Shown one piece after another: positions 43,937 through 52,263 of a stretch of 64,000 nt of DNA. The translations under genes and the position numbers were made by a program. The stretch is from assembly GCF_018122625.2 (NCBI RefSeq), contig NZ_JAGQFT020000004.1, forward strand, positions 62,001 to 126,000. The letters are read 5' to 3'. The stretch comes from Coralloluteibacterium stylophorae. Lineage in GTDB: Bacteria; Pseudomonadota; Gammaproteobacteria; Xanthomonadales; Xanthomonadaceae. Each line of letters starts with the position of its first letter. The first letter of the stretch is position 1. Under the pieces are notes generated by a model. The model saw only the letters and a program-made list of their open reading frames with translations, was not told the DNA's origin and did no database searches.

Positions 43937-44032
43937 GCGACGGAGCATAGCCAGCGCTCCGCCGCTGTCATCCGCCGCGCGACGGAACCCGGGTCGACGG
44001 CGACGGAACCCGTCGCCGGGGCGACGGACCCG
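43937..44032. repeat. Phased direct repeats (GCGACGGAACCCG, 21-bp period)
   Basis: GCGACGGAAC-type elements start at 43937, 43979, 44000 and 44021. The first interval is 42 bp and the next two are 21 bp, so all sites share the same helical face. The last three share 12-13 bases (GCGACGGAACCCG twice, GCGACGGACCCG once); the first matches GCGACGGAGC. They lie between the kinase start (43913) and the stop of putP (44045). Tandem sites 21-22 bp apart are the usual target layout of LytTR regulators. Confidence 0.75.
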
Positions 44033-44044
44033 GGCCGCGGCGCG

Positions 44045-45538
44045 TCAGCCGCGACCGCCGGCGGCGACCTCCGCCTGCACCGCATCGAAGGTGCGGCGCA
44101 CGCTCTCCTGCGGCGGGCGCCCCATGAGGCTGACCGCCACGATGGCCAGCGATGCGCACAGTGCGCCGGGGATCATCTCGTACAGGCCGAACCACTTCTG
44201 GCTGCCCCAGACCAGGGCGACCAGGCCGCCGACCAGCATGCCGGCGAGCGCGCCGTTGCGGGTCATGCGCTTCCACAGCAGCGAGATCAGCACCACCGGT
44301 CCGAAGGCGCTGCCGAAGCCGGCCCAGGCGTAGGACACCAGGTCCAGCACCCTGGCCTCCGGATCGCGCGCCATCCAGATCGCCAGCAGCGAGACCAGCA
44401 GCAGGGTGATGCGGCCGACCCAGACCAGCTCGCGCTGGCCGGCGTCGCGGCGCAGGAAGGCCCGGTAGAAGTCCTCGGTCAGCGCGCTGGAGGAGACCAG
44501 CAGCTGGCTGTTGAGCGTCGACATCACCGCCGCGAGGATGGCCGCGAGCACGAAGCCGCCGATCCAGGGGTTGAGGATCACGCCGGTGAGGGTGATGAAG
44601 ACGGTCTCGGCGTTCTCGCGCACCGGCGCCGCGGCCTCCGGGTGGGTCTGGAACCAGCCGATGCCGAAGAAGCCGATCGCCAGCGAGCCGAGCAGGCACA
44701 GGATCATCCAGCTCATGCCGATGCGCCGCGCCAGCGGCACCGAGGCGAGCGAGTCCAGCGCCATGAAGCGCACCAGGATGTGCGGCTGGCCGAAGTAGCC
44801 CAGGCCCCAGGCCAGGCCCGATACCACCGCGATCCAGCCGCCGGCCCCGACCCAGTCCAGGCGCTGCGGGTCGACCTGCTCGACCAGCGCCACCGACTCG
44901 CCGATGCCGCCATTGGCCACCGCCGCGACCACCGGCAGGACCAGCAGCGCGAGCAGGACCAGGATGCCCTGCATCGCGTCGGTCCAGCTCACCGCGAGGA
45001 AGCCGCCGACCAGGGTGTAGGCGATGGTGACGCCGGCGCCGATCCAGATCGCATAGGCGTAGTCGATGCCGAACACGCTCTGGATCAGCAGCCCGCCGGC
45101 GACCACGCCGGAGGCGACGTACAGCGAGAAGAACACCAGGATCACCAGCGCCGAGATGATCCGCAGCAGGCGGCTGCCGTCCTCGAAGCGGTGGGTGAAG
45201 TAGTCCGGCAGGGTCAGCGCGTTGTGCGCACGCTCGGTGTACACGCGCAGGCGCCCGGCGACCAGGAGCCAGTTCACCCAGGCACCGGCGACCAGGCCGA
45301 CGCCGATCCACGACTCCGACAGGCCCGTCGCGAAGATCGCACCCGGCAGGCCCATCATCACCCAGCCGCTCATGTCCGAGGCGCCGGCCGACAGTGCGGT
45401 GACGCCGGGGCCGAGCTTGCGGCCGCCGAGGATGTAGTCGTCGAAGTCGGTGGTGCGCAGCCAGGCGACGACGCCGATCGCGCACAGCGCGAGCATGTAG
45501 AGGGCGAAGGAGACGTAGGTCGGGATTCCGTTGTTCAT
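44045..45538 (-). CDS. putP: Sodium/proline symporter
   Basis: A 497-aa solute:sodium symporter with about thirteen hydrophobic segments. Diagnostic stretches are DFDDYILGGRKLGPGVTALSAGASDMSGW, GVVAGGLLIQSVFG, the LeuT-like AAILAAVMSTLNSQLLVSSSALTEDFYR and YFGQPHILVRFMAL, all typical of PutP. It takes up L-proline with Na+, for nutrition or osmoprotection. The 293-bp upstream gap contains a second copy of the 12-base stretch GCGACGGAGCAT (45700-45711), also seen in the repeat array at 43937. Confidence 0.9.
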   Translation of the reverse strand: MNNGIPTYVSFALYMLALCAIGVVAWLRTTDFDDYILGGRKLGPGVTALSAGASDMSGWVMMGLPGAIFATGLSESWIGVGLVAGAWVNWLLVAGRLRVYTERAHNALTLPDYFTHRFEDGSRLLRIISALVILVFFSLYVASGVVAGGLLIQSVFGIDYAYAIWIGAGVTIAYTLVGGFLAVSWTDAMQGILVLLALLVLPVVAAVANGGIGESVALVEQVDPQRLDWVGAGGWIAVVSGLAWGLGYFGQPHILVRFMALDSLASVPLARRIGMSWMILCLLGSLAIGFFGIGWFQTHPEAAAPVRENAETVFITLTGVILNPWIGGFVLAAILAAVMSTLNSQLLVSSSALTEDFYRAFLRRDAGQRELVWVGRITLLLVSLLAIWMARDPEARVLDLVSYAWAGFGSAFGPVVLISLLWKRMTRNGALAGMLVGGLVALVWGSQKWFGLYEMIPGALCASLAIVAVSLMGRPPQESVRRTFDAVQAEVAAGGRG

Positions 45539-45831
45539 TGCACTCCAGCGGCGCAGCGCCGGTGGCCGGCGCCCGCGGTTGGGGAAGGTCCGAGTGCACC
45601 GCGCGGGGCGGTCCACGGCGAAGGCGGCAAGCCTATCGGAATCGCCGGGCGAACCCGAGGCCGGAAGGTCATGGCGGGTGTTCACGCGCGGGCCGCTGCG
45701 CGCGACGGAGCATCGGCTGGACACGTGGGCACATGGGCACTGGGCACGGGATGACGGGCAGACCGAACCCCATGCCTTGAGCCCTGCGCCATGAGTCCTC
45801 CGCCCCGAGCCCGACCGACCGCGAGCACGCC

Positions 45832-46293
45832 ATGAACCGCACTGCCGCAGCCCTCCTCGCCGGCGTGGCCGCCGGCCTGGCCACCACCGCGGCGATGGTC
45901 GCCGGTCGCCGCAGCGGCGTGCTCGGCAGGACCCTGGATCGCGACGCGGTCGACTGGATCGACCGCACCACCGGCTCGCGCGCGGTGATCGGCGAGGCCG
46001 GAACCAGCGCGGTCGAGTTCGTGAACCACCTCGGCGCCTCCGCCGCCTTCGGGCTCGGCTACGAGGCGCTGCGCCGGCGCCTGCCCGGGGTGCCACCGGC
46101 CGCGCTCGGCGCCGCCTGGGGCATCGGGCTCTACCTGGTGAACATCGCCGGGATCGCGCCGCTGCTGGGCGTCACCGAGGGCGAGGTCGCGGCCGGACCG
46201 CGCAGGGCAGGCGAACGCCTGGGCCTGCACGTGCTGCAGTCGGTGGTGACCGCGCTGGTGGCCGAGCGGCTGTCCGGCCGCGGTCGACGCTGA
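45832..46293 (+). CDS. Small membrane protein, DUF1440/YagU-like
   Basis: A 153-aa protein with hydrophobic segments at about residues 5-25, 67-85, 95-115 and 130-145. The layout and GFGLGYEALRRRLPGVPP resemble the DUF1440 (YagU) group of inner-membrane proteins, but this is only a loose match. Preceded 50 bp upstream by the divergent gap of putP and followed by the glutaredoxin-MauE fusion on the same strand; the 98-bp spacing makes cotranscription possible. Confidence 0.5.
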   Translation: MNRTAAALLAGVAAGLATTAAMVAGRRSGVLGRTLDRDAVDWIDRTTGSRAVIGEAGTSAVEFVNHLGASAAFGLGYEALRRRLPGVPPAALGAAWGIGLYLVNIAGIAPLLGVTEGEVAAGPRRAGERLGLHVLQSVVTALVAERLSGRGRR

Positions 46294-46391
46294 CGGAGCG
46301 GGCGTTCGCCCCGGCTTCATTCACCCGGCCTGTGCCGTGCGGAGCCCAGCATCGGGGGCCATCGACAGCCGGGCGAGGCGGGGTGACGACA

Positions 46392-47135
46392 ATGGACATG
46401 CAGACCGACAAGCGGGCGACGCTGTATCGGATGGTGATGCCCGAGCACGTGTGTCCCTACGGGCTGAAGGCGCGGCACCTGCTGCGCAGCGAGGGCTATG
46501 CGGTCGACGACCAGTGGCTGGAGAGCCGCGAGGAGACCGATGCCTTCAAGCACCGGCACCACGTCGCGGCCACGCCGCAGGCCTTCATCGACGGCGCCCG
46601 CGTCGGCGGCTACGACGACCTGCGGCGCTACTTCGGCAGATCGGTGCAGGACCCGGAAGCGACCAGCTACCGCCCGGTCGTGGCGATCTTCGGCATGGCC
46701 GCCCTCATCGCGCTGGCGACGGCCTGGGCGGCGCTGGGCACGGTCTGGGCGGTGCGCACGGTCGAGTGGTTCGTGGCCTTCTCCATGTGCCTGCTCGCGG
46801 TGCAGAAGCTGCAGGACGTGGAGAGCTTCTCGACCATGTTCCTCAACTACGACCTGCTCGCCCGGCGCTGGGTGCCCTACGCCACGCTGTTTCCGTTCCT
46901 GGAGGCGCTGGCCGGCGTGCTGATGGTCGCCGACGCGCTGCTGTGGGTCGCGATCCCGGTCGCCTTCTTCATCGGCAGCGTCGGCGCGGTGTCGGTGTTC
47001 TACGCGGTGTACGTGCAGAAGCGCGAGCTCAAGTGCGCCTGCGTCGGCGGCGGCTCGAACGTGCCGCTGGGCTTCGTCTCGCTCACCGAGGACCTGATGA
47101 TGGTGGCGATGGCGCTGTGGATGCTGGCGTGGTGA
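46392..47135 (+). CDS. Glutaredoxin-MauE fusion membrane protein
   Basis: A 247-aa protein with two modules. Residues ~8-85 form a glutaredoxin domain with the active-site C-P-Y-G (Cys21, VCPYGLKARHLL), TPQAFIDGARVGGYDDLRRYF and thus a complete fold. Residues ~90-245 are a four-helix MauE/DoxX-like membrane domain that ends with the paired cysteines CACVGGGSNVPLG, characteristic of MauE and likely redox-active. Electrons could pass between the glutaredoxin and the membrane thiols. The ATG at 46392 has no strong ribosome site; the frame is open from 46332. Redox role inferred from domains. Confidence 0.8.
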   Translation: MDMQTDKRATLYRMVMPEHVCPYGLKARHLLRSEGYAVDDQWLESREETDAFKHRHHVAATPQAFIDGARVGGYDDLRRYFGRSVQDPEATSYRPVVAIFGMAALIALATAWAALGTVWAVRTVEWFVAFSMCLLAVQKLQDVESFSTMFLNYDLLARRWVPYATLFPFLEALAGVLMVADALLWVAIPVAFFIGSVGAVSVFYAVYVQKRELKCACVGGGSNVPLGFVSLTEDLMMVAMALWMLAW

Positions 47136-47144
47136 GCGCCGCCC

Positions 47145-48107
47145 TCAGGCAGCCGGTCCGAGGAAACCCCGCACCAGCTCCTCGGACACCTGCCACAGCC
47201 GCGCCGCCATCGCGCGGTCGGTCTGCAGGGCGCTCGGCTGCGCCGGCGCGCAGTCGCGGAAGTACGTGCCGCTGACCCGCGCCAGGGCGGGATGCGTGGC
47301 CACGTAGCAGGGCGTCGCCGCCCCCTGTGCCGGGGTCTGCGCATCGGCGCGGTAGCCGTCGCCGACGCTGCGCAGGATGTCGGTGCGGGTGTGCCCGGGC
47401 GTGACGCAGTTCGAGGTCGCGCCGGTGCCCGCGAGCCGGTGCGCGAGCTCGAGCGAGAACAGCCCGTTGGCGAGCTTGGAGTGGCTGTAGCCGCGGTCGG
47501 CCCAGCCCTCGCCCGAGAGGCGACCGAACTGGATGCCGCCCTCGGGCGCGCGCGCGTGGTCGCCGCTGCCGAGGACCACCACGCGCCCCTGCGGCGCCGC
47601 GAGCACGCGCGCGAGGAGGCGCCGCACCAGCAGGAAATGACCGAGGTGGTTCACGACGAACTGCTTCTCGAGGCCGCGCACCTGCTCGAGGCCGCCGAGC
47701 ACGATGCCGGCGTTGCACACCAGCATGTCGACCGGCACGTCCATGGCCTCGATCCGCTCGGCGCAGGCGACGACGGAGTCGAAGTCGCTCAGTTCCAGCA
47801 CGACGGGCGTGGCGCGACCGGCCACGCTGGCGCAGGCCGCCGCGCCCTTCTCCGCGCTGCGCGCGGTACCGATGACGTGCGCGCCGCGCAGGGCCAGCAC
47901 GCGCATCGTCTCGTAGCCGATGCCCGAATTGCAGCCGGTGACCACCGCGGTCCTGCCGCCGAGGTCGAGGCCGCGGGTCACTTCCTCCGCGGTCGAGCCC
48001 GGGCCGGACGCGCGTGCCGGCGCAGCGTCGTGCGACCGGGCCAGGCGCGGCGCGAGCGCCGCCAGCAGTGCGCCCTGCACGAGGCGGCGTCGTGTCTCCA
48101 GAACCAT
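47145..48107 (-). CDS. Retinol-dehydrogenase-like SDR with Tat-type N-terminus
   Basis: A 320-aa SDR. The N-terminus has consecutive Arg and a hydrophobic stretch (ETRRRLVQGALLAALAPRLA), resembling a Tat signal or anchor, which is unusual for an SDR. The cofactor motif is TGCNSGIGYETM, NAG is in VCNAGIV, and the active site is the YSHSK pentad (Tyr-x-x-x-Lys). The sequence matches the WW-domain oxidoreductase/retinol dehydrogenase group. If exported it would need to fold with NAD(P) in the cytoplasm first, consistent with the Tat route. Substrate unknown. Confidence 0.8.
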   Translation of the reverse strand: MVLETRRRLVQGALLAALAPRLARSHDAAPARASGPGSTAEEVTRGLDLGGRTAVVTGCNSGIGYETMRVLALRGAHVIGTARSAEKGAAACASVAGRATPVVLELSDFDSVVACAERIEAMDVPVDMLVCNAGIVLGGLEQVRGLEKQFVVNHLGHFLLVRRLLARVLAAPQGRVVVLGSGDHARAPEGGIQFGRLSGEGWADRGYSHSKLANGLFSLELAHRLAGTGATSNCVTPGHTRTDILRSVGDGYRADAQTPAQGAATPCYVATHPALARVSGTYFRDCAPAQPSALQTDRAMAARLWQVSEELVRGFLGPAA

Positions 48108-48181
48108 GGTGGATCCGCGGGGCGAGGGCCGCGGAGTATGCAGCGCGCGGCGCGTCTGCGCGTGCGCCGCGACATCACGCC

Positions 48182-48391
48182 CTACTTCTTCTTCAGCGCG
48201 TCCGGCTTGTGTGCGGCGTGCTTGCCGCTCTTGTCGCTCACCACCAGGTACTCGGGATTGTCCGGCGAGGCCGCGACGTGGTGCGACTTGATGTCCGTCG
48301 GCCGGGTCAGCGTCTTCTCCACCGTGCCGTGGGTGGTGCCCTGCGAGGTCTGCCAGGCGACCTTGTCGCCCTTCTTCAGCCGCTCGGCCAT
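48182..48391 (-). CDS. HVA1/DUF2945 family protein
   Basis: A 69-aa SH3-like protein of the hypervirulence-associated HVA1 (DUF2945) family, recognised from KKGDKVAWQTSQGTTHGTVEK, a central PDNPEYLVVSDKSGK and the ending AAHKPDALKKK. Its function is unknown; homologues occur in many stress-tolerant bacteria. It is 74 bp ahead of the SDR gene on the same strand and thus probably cotranscribed with it. Confidence 0.85.
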   Translation of the reverse strand: MAERLKKGDKVAWQTSQGTTHGTVEKTLTRPTDIKSHHVAASPDNPEYLVVSDKSGKHAAHKPDALKKK

Positions 48392-48545
48392 GGCCGGTCT
48401 CCGTGCATGGGATCGAACCGCCGATGCAACGCGCTGCGACGTGACGCGGCCGCGAGCGCCGCCGGTCGGCGCGCCGGTCCGCAGCCCTGTCCGCGATCCC
48501 GCCGCCGCCGCATGATGGCGCCGGTCTTCGCGGGCGGAGGCGGTC

Positions 48546-49439
48546 ATGCGTGGATGGATGCTGCCCATCGCGGCGCTGGGACTGGCGACCGCCGCGCTGC
48601 GCGGGGAGGACTGCGCCAGCGAGCGCATCGAGACCTTCGCCCACGCCGAGATCGGCCCCGTGGAGATCCACCGCCACCGCGCCAGCGGTGCGCTGCTGTT
48701 CGTCTCGATCATGCACGTCAACCCCGACGGTGCGCCCGACGCCTACCACCCCGACGACATCGGCACCGTGCACCTGTGCAACGGCATGAGCGTCGGCGGC
48801 ACCTGCGCCGGCGGCGCCAGCTGGAAGGCGCAGTGCATGGCGGACTACCGTGCCGCGCGCGCCGCCGGCTTCACCCCTTCGACCCCGATCTGCTTCTTCG
48901 CCATGGCCAGGCGCGACGGCGTGCCGGTGGTACAGGGGGAGGACGACCCGCGGCCGGGCTATTTCGTCTCTACGACCGCGCTCGCGCAGCCGGGCGCGGA
49001 CCGCATGCGCCCCTCCGGCTACGTCGACTCCAACACGGTGCCGTTCGCGGTGATCCCGTCGACCTGGCCGCGCGCGCCGCGCTTCGGCGTCGGCCTCGGC
49101 GACTTCGGCTATGCATTTCGCGCCGGCAGCGACCACGCCTCGCCGCTGGTGGTGGCCGACCTCGGCCCGGCGCGCAAGCTCGGCGAGGGTTCCATCGCGC
49201 TGCTGCAGGCGCTCGGCCACGACCCCTTCGTCATGCGCTACGGCACCCGCCGCGCGGCCAGCGCCATCGGCCGGCGCGAGGTGCTCTACGTGCTGTTCCC
49301 GGGCAGCGCGGACGGCGCCGCGGTCAGCCCCATGCACGTCGCCGCGCGCGCCGATGCGCTGCTGGCCGCGCACGGCGGACGTGAGGCCTTCGCGCCCTGC
49401 CTCGCCCGGCTGCGGCAGGCGAGCGCGCCATCGCCCTGA
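48546..49439 (+). CDS. Secreted protein, possibly chitosanase-like (GH75)
   Basis: A 297-aa protein with a signal peptide (MRGWMLPIAALGLATAALRG). Six Cys residues occur in the first half. The second half, NTVPFAVIPSTWPRAPRFGVGLGDFG and VVADLGPARKLGEGSIALLQALG, recalls GH75 chitosanases, which place the catalytic Asp and Glu in a similar D-x-GP...GE-x-S context. The match is recalled from a short pattern and is uncertain. It would act outside the cytoplasm. It is divergent from the HVA1 gene and convergent with the dioxygenase. Confidence 0.45.
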   Translation: MRGWMLPIAALGLATAALRGEDCASERIETFAHAEIGPVEIHRHRASGALLFVSIMHVNPDGAPDAYHPDDIGTVHLCNGMSVGGTCAGGASWKAQCMADYRAARAAGFTPSTPICFFAMARRDGVPVVQGEDDPRPGYFVSTTALAQPGADRMRPSGYVDSNTVPFAVIPSTWPRAPRFGVGLGDFGYAFRAGSDHASPLVVADLGPARKLGEGSIALLQALGHDPFVMRYGTRRAASAIGRREVLYVLFPGSADGAAVSPMHVAARADALLAAHGGREAFAPCLARLRQASAPSP

Positions 49440-49452
49440 TCCGCGCGATCGG

Positions 49453-50370
49453 TCAGCGGGCCACCCCGACCACCAGCCGTGCGACGTAGCCGCTGTCGAC
49501 ATCGCCGCCGACCGCCGCCAGCTGGTGCTCGACGCCATCGTGGAAGACGTTGTCCTGGGCGAAATCGGCCACCGACGTGTTCTGCCCGCGCGCACGATAG
49601 AGCGGCGAGTCGTACACCGCCTGGGTCACCGCCTGCGGCAGCGCGATCTGCGACGTCGCCGAGACGCGGCCGAGGCGATCGAGGAAGACCTGGAAGTGGA
49701 TGTGGCTGATGCGCCCCGCGTACCAGCCGGGGAAGATCGTCCGGAAGCGGACCTCGCCGTCGCAGTCGGTCGCCTGCACGCCGCGCAGGAAGGTCTCGCC
49801 CGCCGTGCCGCGCGCCTGGGACATGGCCGGCGGGCCGCCCTCGCTGCCGCCCGGCGGTGGTGCGCCGCGGCCGCCCGGTCCCGGGCCGCCGCCGCCCATG
49901 CCCGGGGGACCGCCGGGTCCGCCTCCCCTGCCCCCCGGCGGCGGCCCCGGTGGCCGTCCGTCGCGCCCCCCGGCGGCGGGAGCGGCCATCGGTGGCGCAG
50001 CCGCGTAGCCGGAATAGACACCTTCGCGGTCGCAGTGCCAGACATAGATCGCGGCGCCCTGGATCGGTGCGCAGTCGGCGTCCACGTCGACCAGCCGCAG
50101 CACCAGTTCGAGCGGCACGCCTTCCTGGCCGTCGGTGATGTCGCTGCGGACGATGCCGGGATCCTGCAGGGCCTCGGCCAGCGGGAACGGGCCGGGTGTC
50201 TCGGCCGGGATCAGCACGCAGGCGCCGGACCCCGCGTCGGCGCTGCAGGCATCGGCGGCGCGCGTGCGCCAGGGCAGCAGCAGGCCGCCCGCGAGCGTGC
50301 CGAGGCTGGCCAGCATGCGCCGGCGCGACGGCGCCGGACCGGCAGCGGGAGGACGGTCGTCGAAGGACAT
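49453..50370 (-). CDS. Exported intradiol ring-cleavage dioxygenase with Gly/Pro-rich insertion
   Basis: A 305-aa dioxygenase of the protocatechuate-3,4-dioxygenase-like family. A Tat-like start (SRRRMLASLGTLAGGLLLP) suggests export. The iron ligands are all present: Tyr119 in WHCDREGVYSGY, Tyr217 in PGWYAGRISHIHF, and His223 and His225. Between the two ligand halves, residues ~124-187 are almost pure Gly/Pro/Arg (a low-complexity loop). The rest of the fold is normal (IYVWHCD, TIFPGWY, YDSPLYRARGQN). Extracytoplasmic aromatic ring cleavage is inferred. The upstream gap is 461 bp. Confidence 0.8.
   Translation of the reverse strand: MSFDDRPPAAGPAPSRRRMLASLGTLAGGLLLPWRTRAADACSADAGSGACVLIPAETPGPFPLAEALQDPGIVRSDITDGQEGVPLELVLRLVDVDADCAPIQGAAIYVWHCDREGVYSGYAAAPPMAAPAAGGRDGRPPGPPPGGRGGGPGGPPGMGGGGPGPGGRGAPPPGGSEGGPPAMSQARGTAGETFLRGVQATDCDGEVRFRTIFPGWYAGRISHIHFQVFLDRLGRVSATSQIALPQAVTQAVYDSPLYRARGQNTSVADFAQDNVFHDGVEHQLAAVGGDVDSGYVARLVVGVAR
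49810..50001 (-). other. Gly/Pro-rich low-complexity insertion in the dioxygenase
   Basis: About 64 codons coding almost only Gly, Pro, Ala and Arg, with short tandem elements (GGxGGPPGMGG, GPGPGGRG, PPPGGSEGG). It sits between the first and second iron-ligand segments, where the family has a short surface loop. The DNA is a GC-only repeat-like stretch, suggesting expansion by slippage. Confidence 0.75.
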
Positions 50371-50831
50371 GCTCGGGATCCCGATCCGAAGGGACGCGCA
50401 GGGTGGCGCGGGCCCGTCGAACCGGCCCGCAACGCCGTGTCCGGCCGCCGCGACGGATTCCGCCCGCTGCCGCGTTCCCGCCGCCCCGTTGGCGAGGCCC
50501 AGCACCGCGACCAGGAGCACCCGGCCGCGACCACCACCGCCACCGTGGCCAGCAGCGTGCCGCGATGCATCGCCGTCCCAGCTGCAGGCTGTGCGGGACG
50601 GATGTCCAGCGCTCGTCGTGGTGCTTGCCGGCACCTGCCGAGGGTGCCGATCGCGCCGTGGATGCCGCCGTGGCGGGCCCGGCCTACGCCATGCCCCGGG
50701 CGACGCTGCCTCAGGCGGTCCGCGGCGCCTGCGAACTTGCCGTCAGCAGCGTCAGCAACGCGCCCGACAGCGGCGGCCTGCGCGACCTGCGGGGAGACGG
50801 CCCGCGTAGCGAGCGGGATGCAGGTGTTGGC
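50371..50831. other. 461-bp gap between the dioxygenase and CMD genes
   Basis: No convincing intact gene. On the minus strand an ATG at 50570 opens MHRGTLLATVAVVVAAGC, a lipoprotein-like signal, but the frame then turns into Arg/Ser-rich shadow sequence. In another frame the same region continues hydrophobically (RVLLVAVLGLANGAAG), so a frameshifted small membrane gene is possible. The rest of the gap is unremarkable. Confidence 0.45.
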
Positions 50832-51620
50832 TCAGGGCGCCGGCGGAGGAGTCGTCTGTCGCTCCAGCGCATCCTTCGCACGGCGCGCGGCCTCGGCGCC
50901 GACGTGCTCGGCGAGCACGTCGGCGAGCTGGCGCAGCTGCGCGGCGCTGAGCCCCACGTTCATGCTGATGCGCACGTGCGATCGCAGCTGCGAGTCGGTG
51001 CCGGGCATGCTGGCAAGCATGGCGACGGTGGCGATCTCGCGGCTCTGCCAGTCGAGCGCGTCCCGCTCGAAGATGTCGCCGAACAGGTGGGTCTTGAGGT
51101 ATTCGTCGATGGCCGGCGCGAACTCGAACACCGCGCCCTGGGCCGGCGCGCCGAGCAACCTGGTCTGGTTGGCGGTGCCCGCCGCCAGCAGCGCGTCGCC
51201 CTTCGGGATCGCCCGGCTGGGCGCCTGGCCCGGCGCATCCTGAATGCCGCGCGCCCTGCGCGTTTCCAGCACCTCCATCAGTTCGGCGAGCGCGTTCAGG
51301 CTGCGCGGGAACCCCGCATACGCATAGACCTGCACCAGCACCTCCCGGACCTCGCTGACCGTCAGCCCCGCATCCAGCCCGCGGCCCAGGGCGTCACGCA
51401 GGCTGGCGACGTCGCCCGCGGCGGCGAAGGCCGCGATGGGCACGATCGCCTGCTGACGGGCCGCAAGGGTGTCGGATCGGGTCTGCACCTGGGACATGTC
51501 GTGTCGCTCCTGAGGACGTTCCGCGGCGTGGCTCGAAATGCCAGGCAGGCCCATCAGACCCAAAGCCAGGGCCACGGCGACCGCGCCGCCCCCGCAGCGC
51601 CTAGCGCGTGTACTGCGCAT
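50832..51620 (-). CDS. Exported carboxymuconolactone decarboxylase family protein (two CMD domains)
   Basis: A 262-aa protein with a signal peptide (ending LPGISSHAA) and two tandem CMD domains (about residues 55-120 and 150-240). The first has IVPIAAFAAAGDVASLRDALGRGLDAGLTVSEVREVLVQVYAYAGFPRSLN, without the peroxidatic CxxC. The second has REIATVAMLASMPGTDSQLRSHV. Such cysteine-free doubles often accompany cupin and alcohol-dehydrogenase genes. Its start overlaps the cupin stop by 20 bp, so it is in the same operon, the last gene of ADH-cupin-CMD. Role inferred as accessory; substrate unknown. Confidence 0.8.
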   Translation of the reverse strand: MRSTRARRCGGGAVAVALALGLMGLPGISSHAAERPQERHDMSQVQTRSDTLAARQQAIVPIAAFAAAGDVASLRDALGRGLDAGLTVSEVREVLVQVYAYAGFPRSLNALAELMEVLETRRARGIQDAPGQAPSRAIPKGDALLAAGTANQTRLLGAPAQGAVFEFAPAIDEYLKTHLFGDIFERDALDWQSREIATVAMLASMPGTDSQLRSHVRISMNVGLSAAQLRQLADVLAEHVGAEAARRAKDALERQTTPPPAP

Positions 51621-52098
51621 CGCTCACCTTCTCCATCCACTCCACATTCGCGCCATCCACCGTGCCGGTGACGGCCAGGTGGCTCATCGCGGTCGTCGGC
51701 GCGGCGCCGTGCCAGTGTTTGACGCCGGGCGGGCACCACACCACGTCACCGGGGCGGATCTCCTGGACCGGCTTGCCCCATTCCTGGGTCAGGCCCACCC
51801 CCGACACCACCACCAGGCGCTGCCCTGCCGGATGCGTATGCCAGGCCGAACGCGCGCCGGGTTCGAAGGTCACCAGGCTGCCCGACGCGGTGATGCCGTC
51901 GTCGGCCGGCCAGACCGGGTCGACCCGCACCCGGCCGGTGAAGTAGTCGTCGGGACCGGCGGCCGAAGGCTGCGTCCCTGCGCGCGTGATCTGCTGGCCG
52001 GCGGCTGCCGCCGCGTCGCGCTGCGGCTCCGCAGCGCCAGCCGGAGCGCCCGGGAGCGCCATCGCGAAGAAACCGAGTCCCAGCAGCGATGCGTTCAT
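51601..52098 (-). CDS. Exported cupin-domain protein
   Basis: A 165-aa cupin. A signal peptide (MNASLLGLGFFAMALPGAPAGAA) precedes a single conserved barrel, with cupin motif 1 as WHTHPAGQRLVVVSGVG (GxxHxHx-like, His ligands) and motif 2 as GDVVWCPPGVKHWHGA. The metal-binding residues are complete. It belongs to the group found next to CMD and YahK-type ADH genes, related to the cupin R-mandelonitrile lyase-like proteins. It is 165 bp after the ADH gene and overlaps the CMD gene; all three share a promoter or are regulated together. Confidence 0.85.
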   Translation of the reverse strand: MNASLLGLGFFAMALPGAPAGAAEPQRDAAAAAGQQITRAGTQPSAAGPDDYFTGRVRVDPVWPADDGITASGSLVTFEPGARSAWHTHPAGQRLVVVSGVGLTQEWGKPVQEIRPGDVVWCPPGVKHWHGAAPTTAMSHLAVTGTVDGANVEWMEKVSDAQYTR

Positions 52099-52263
52099 GG
52101 CGATGACTCCTGTGCAAGATGGAAACGAAGCGGATCCGGGTTGCCTGCTGCACATGCCGCTCACGGCGCCGTCGGCATTCCGGACGGGTTTGGAACCGGT
52201 CGTCGCCCGCCGCCCGGACTGCGGCGGCCGGCGACGGGAGCAGCCCTTCATCGCGCTCCCCGG

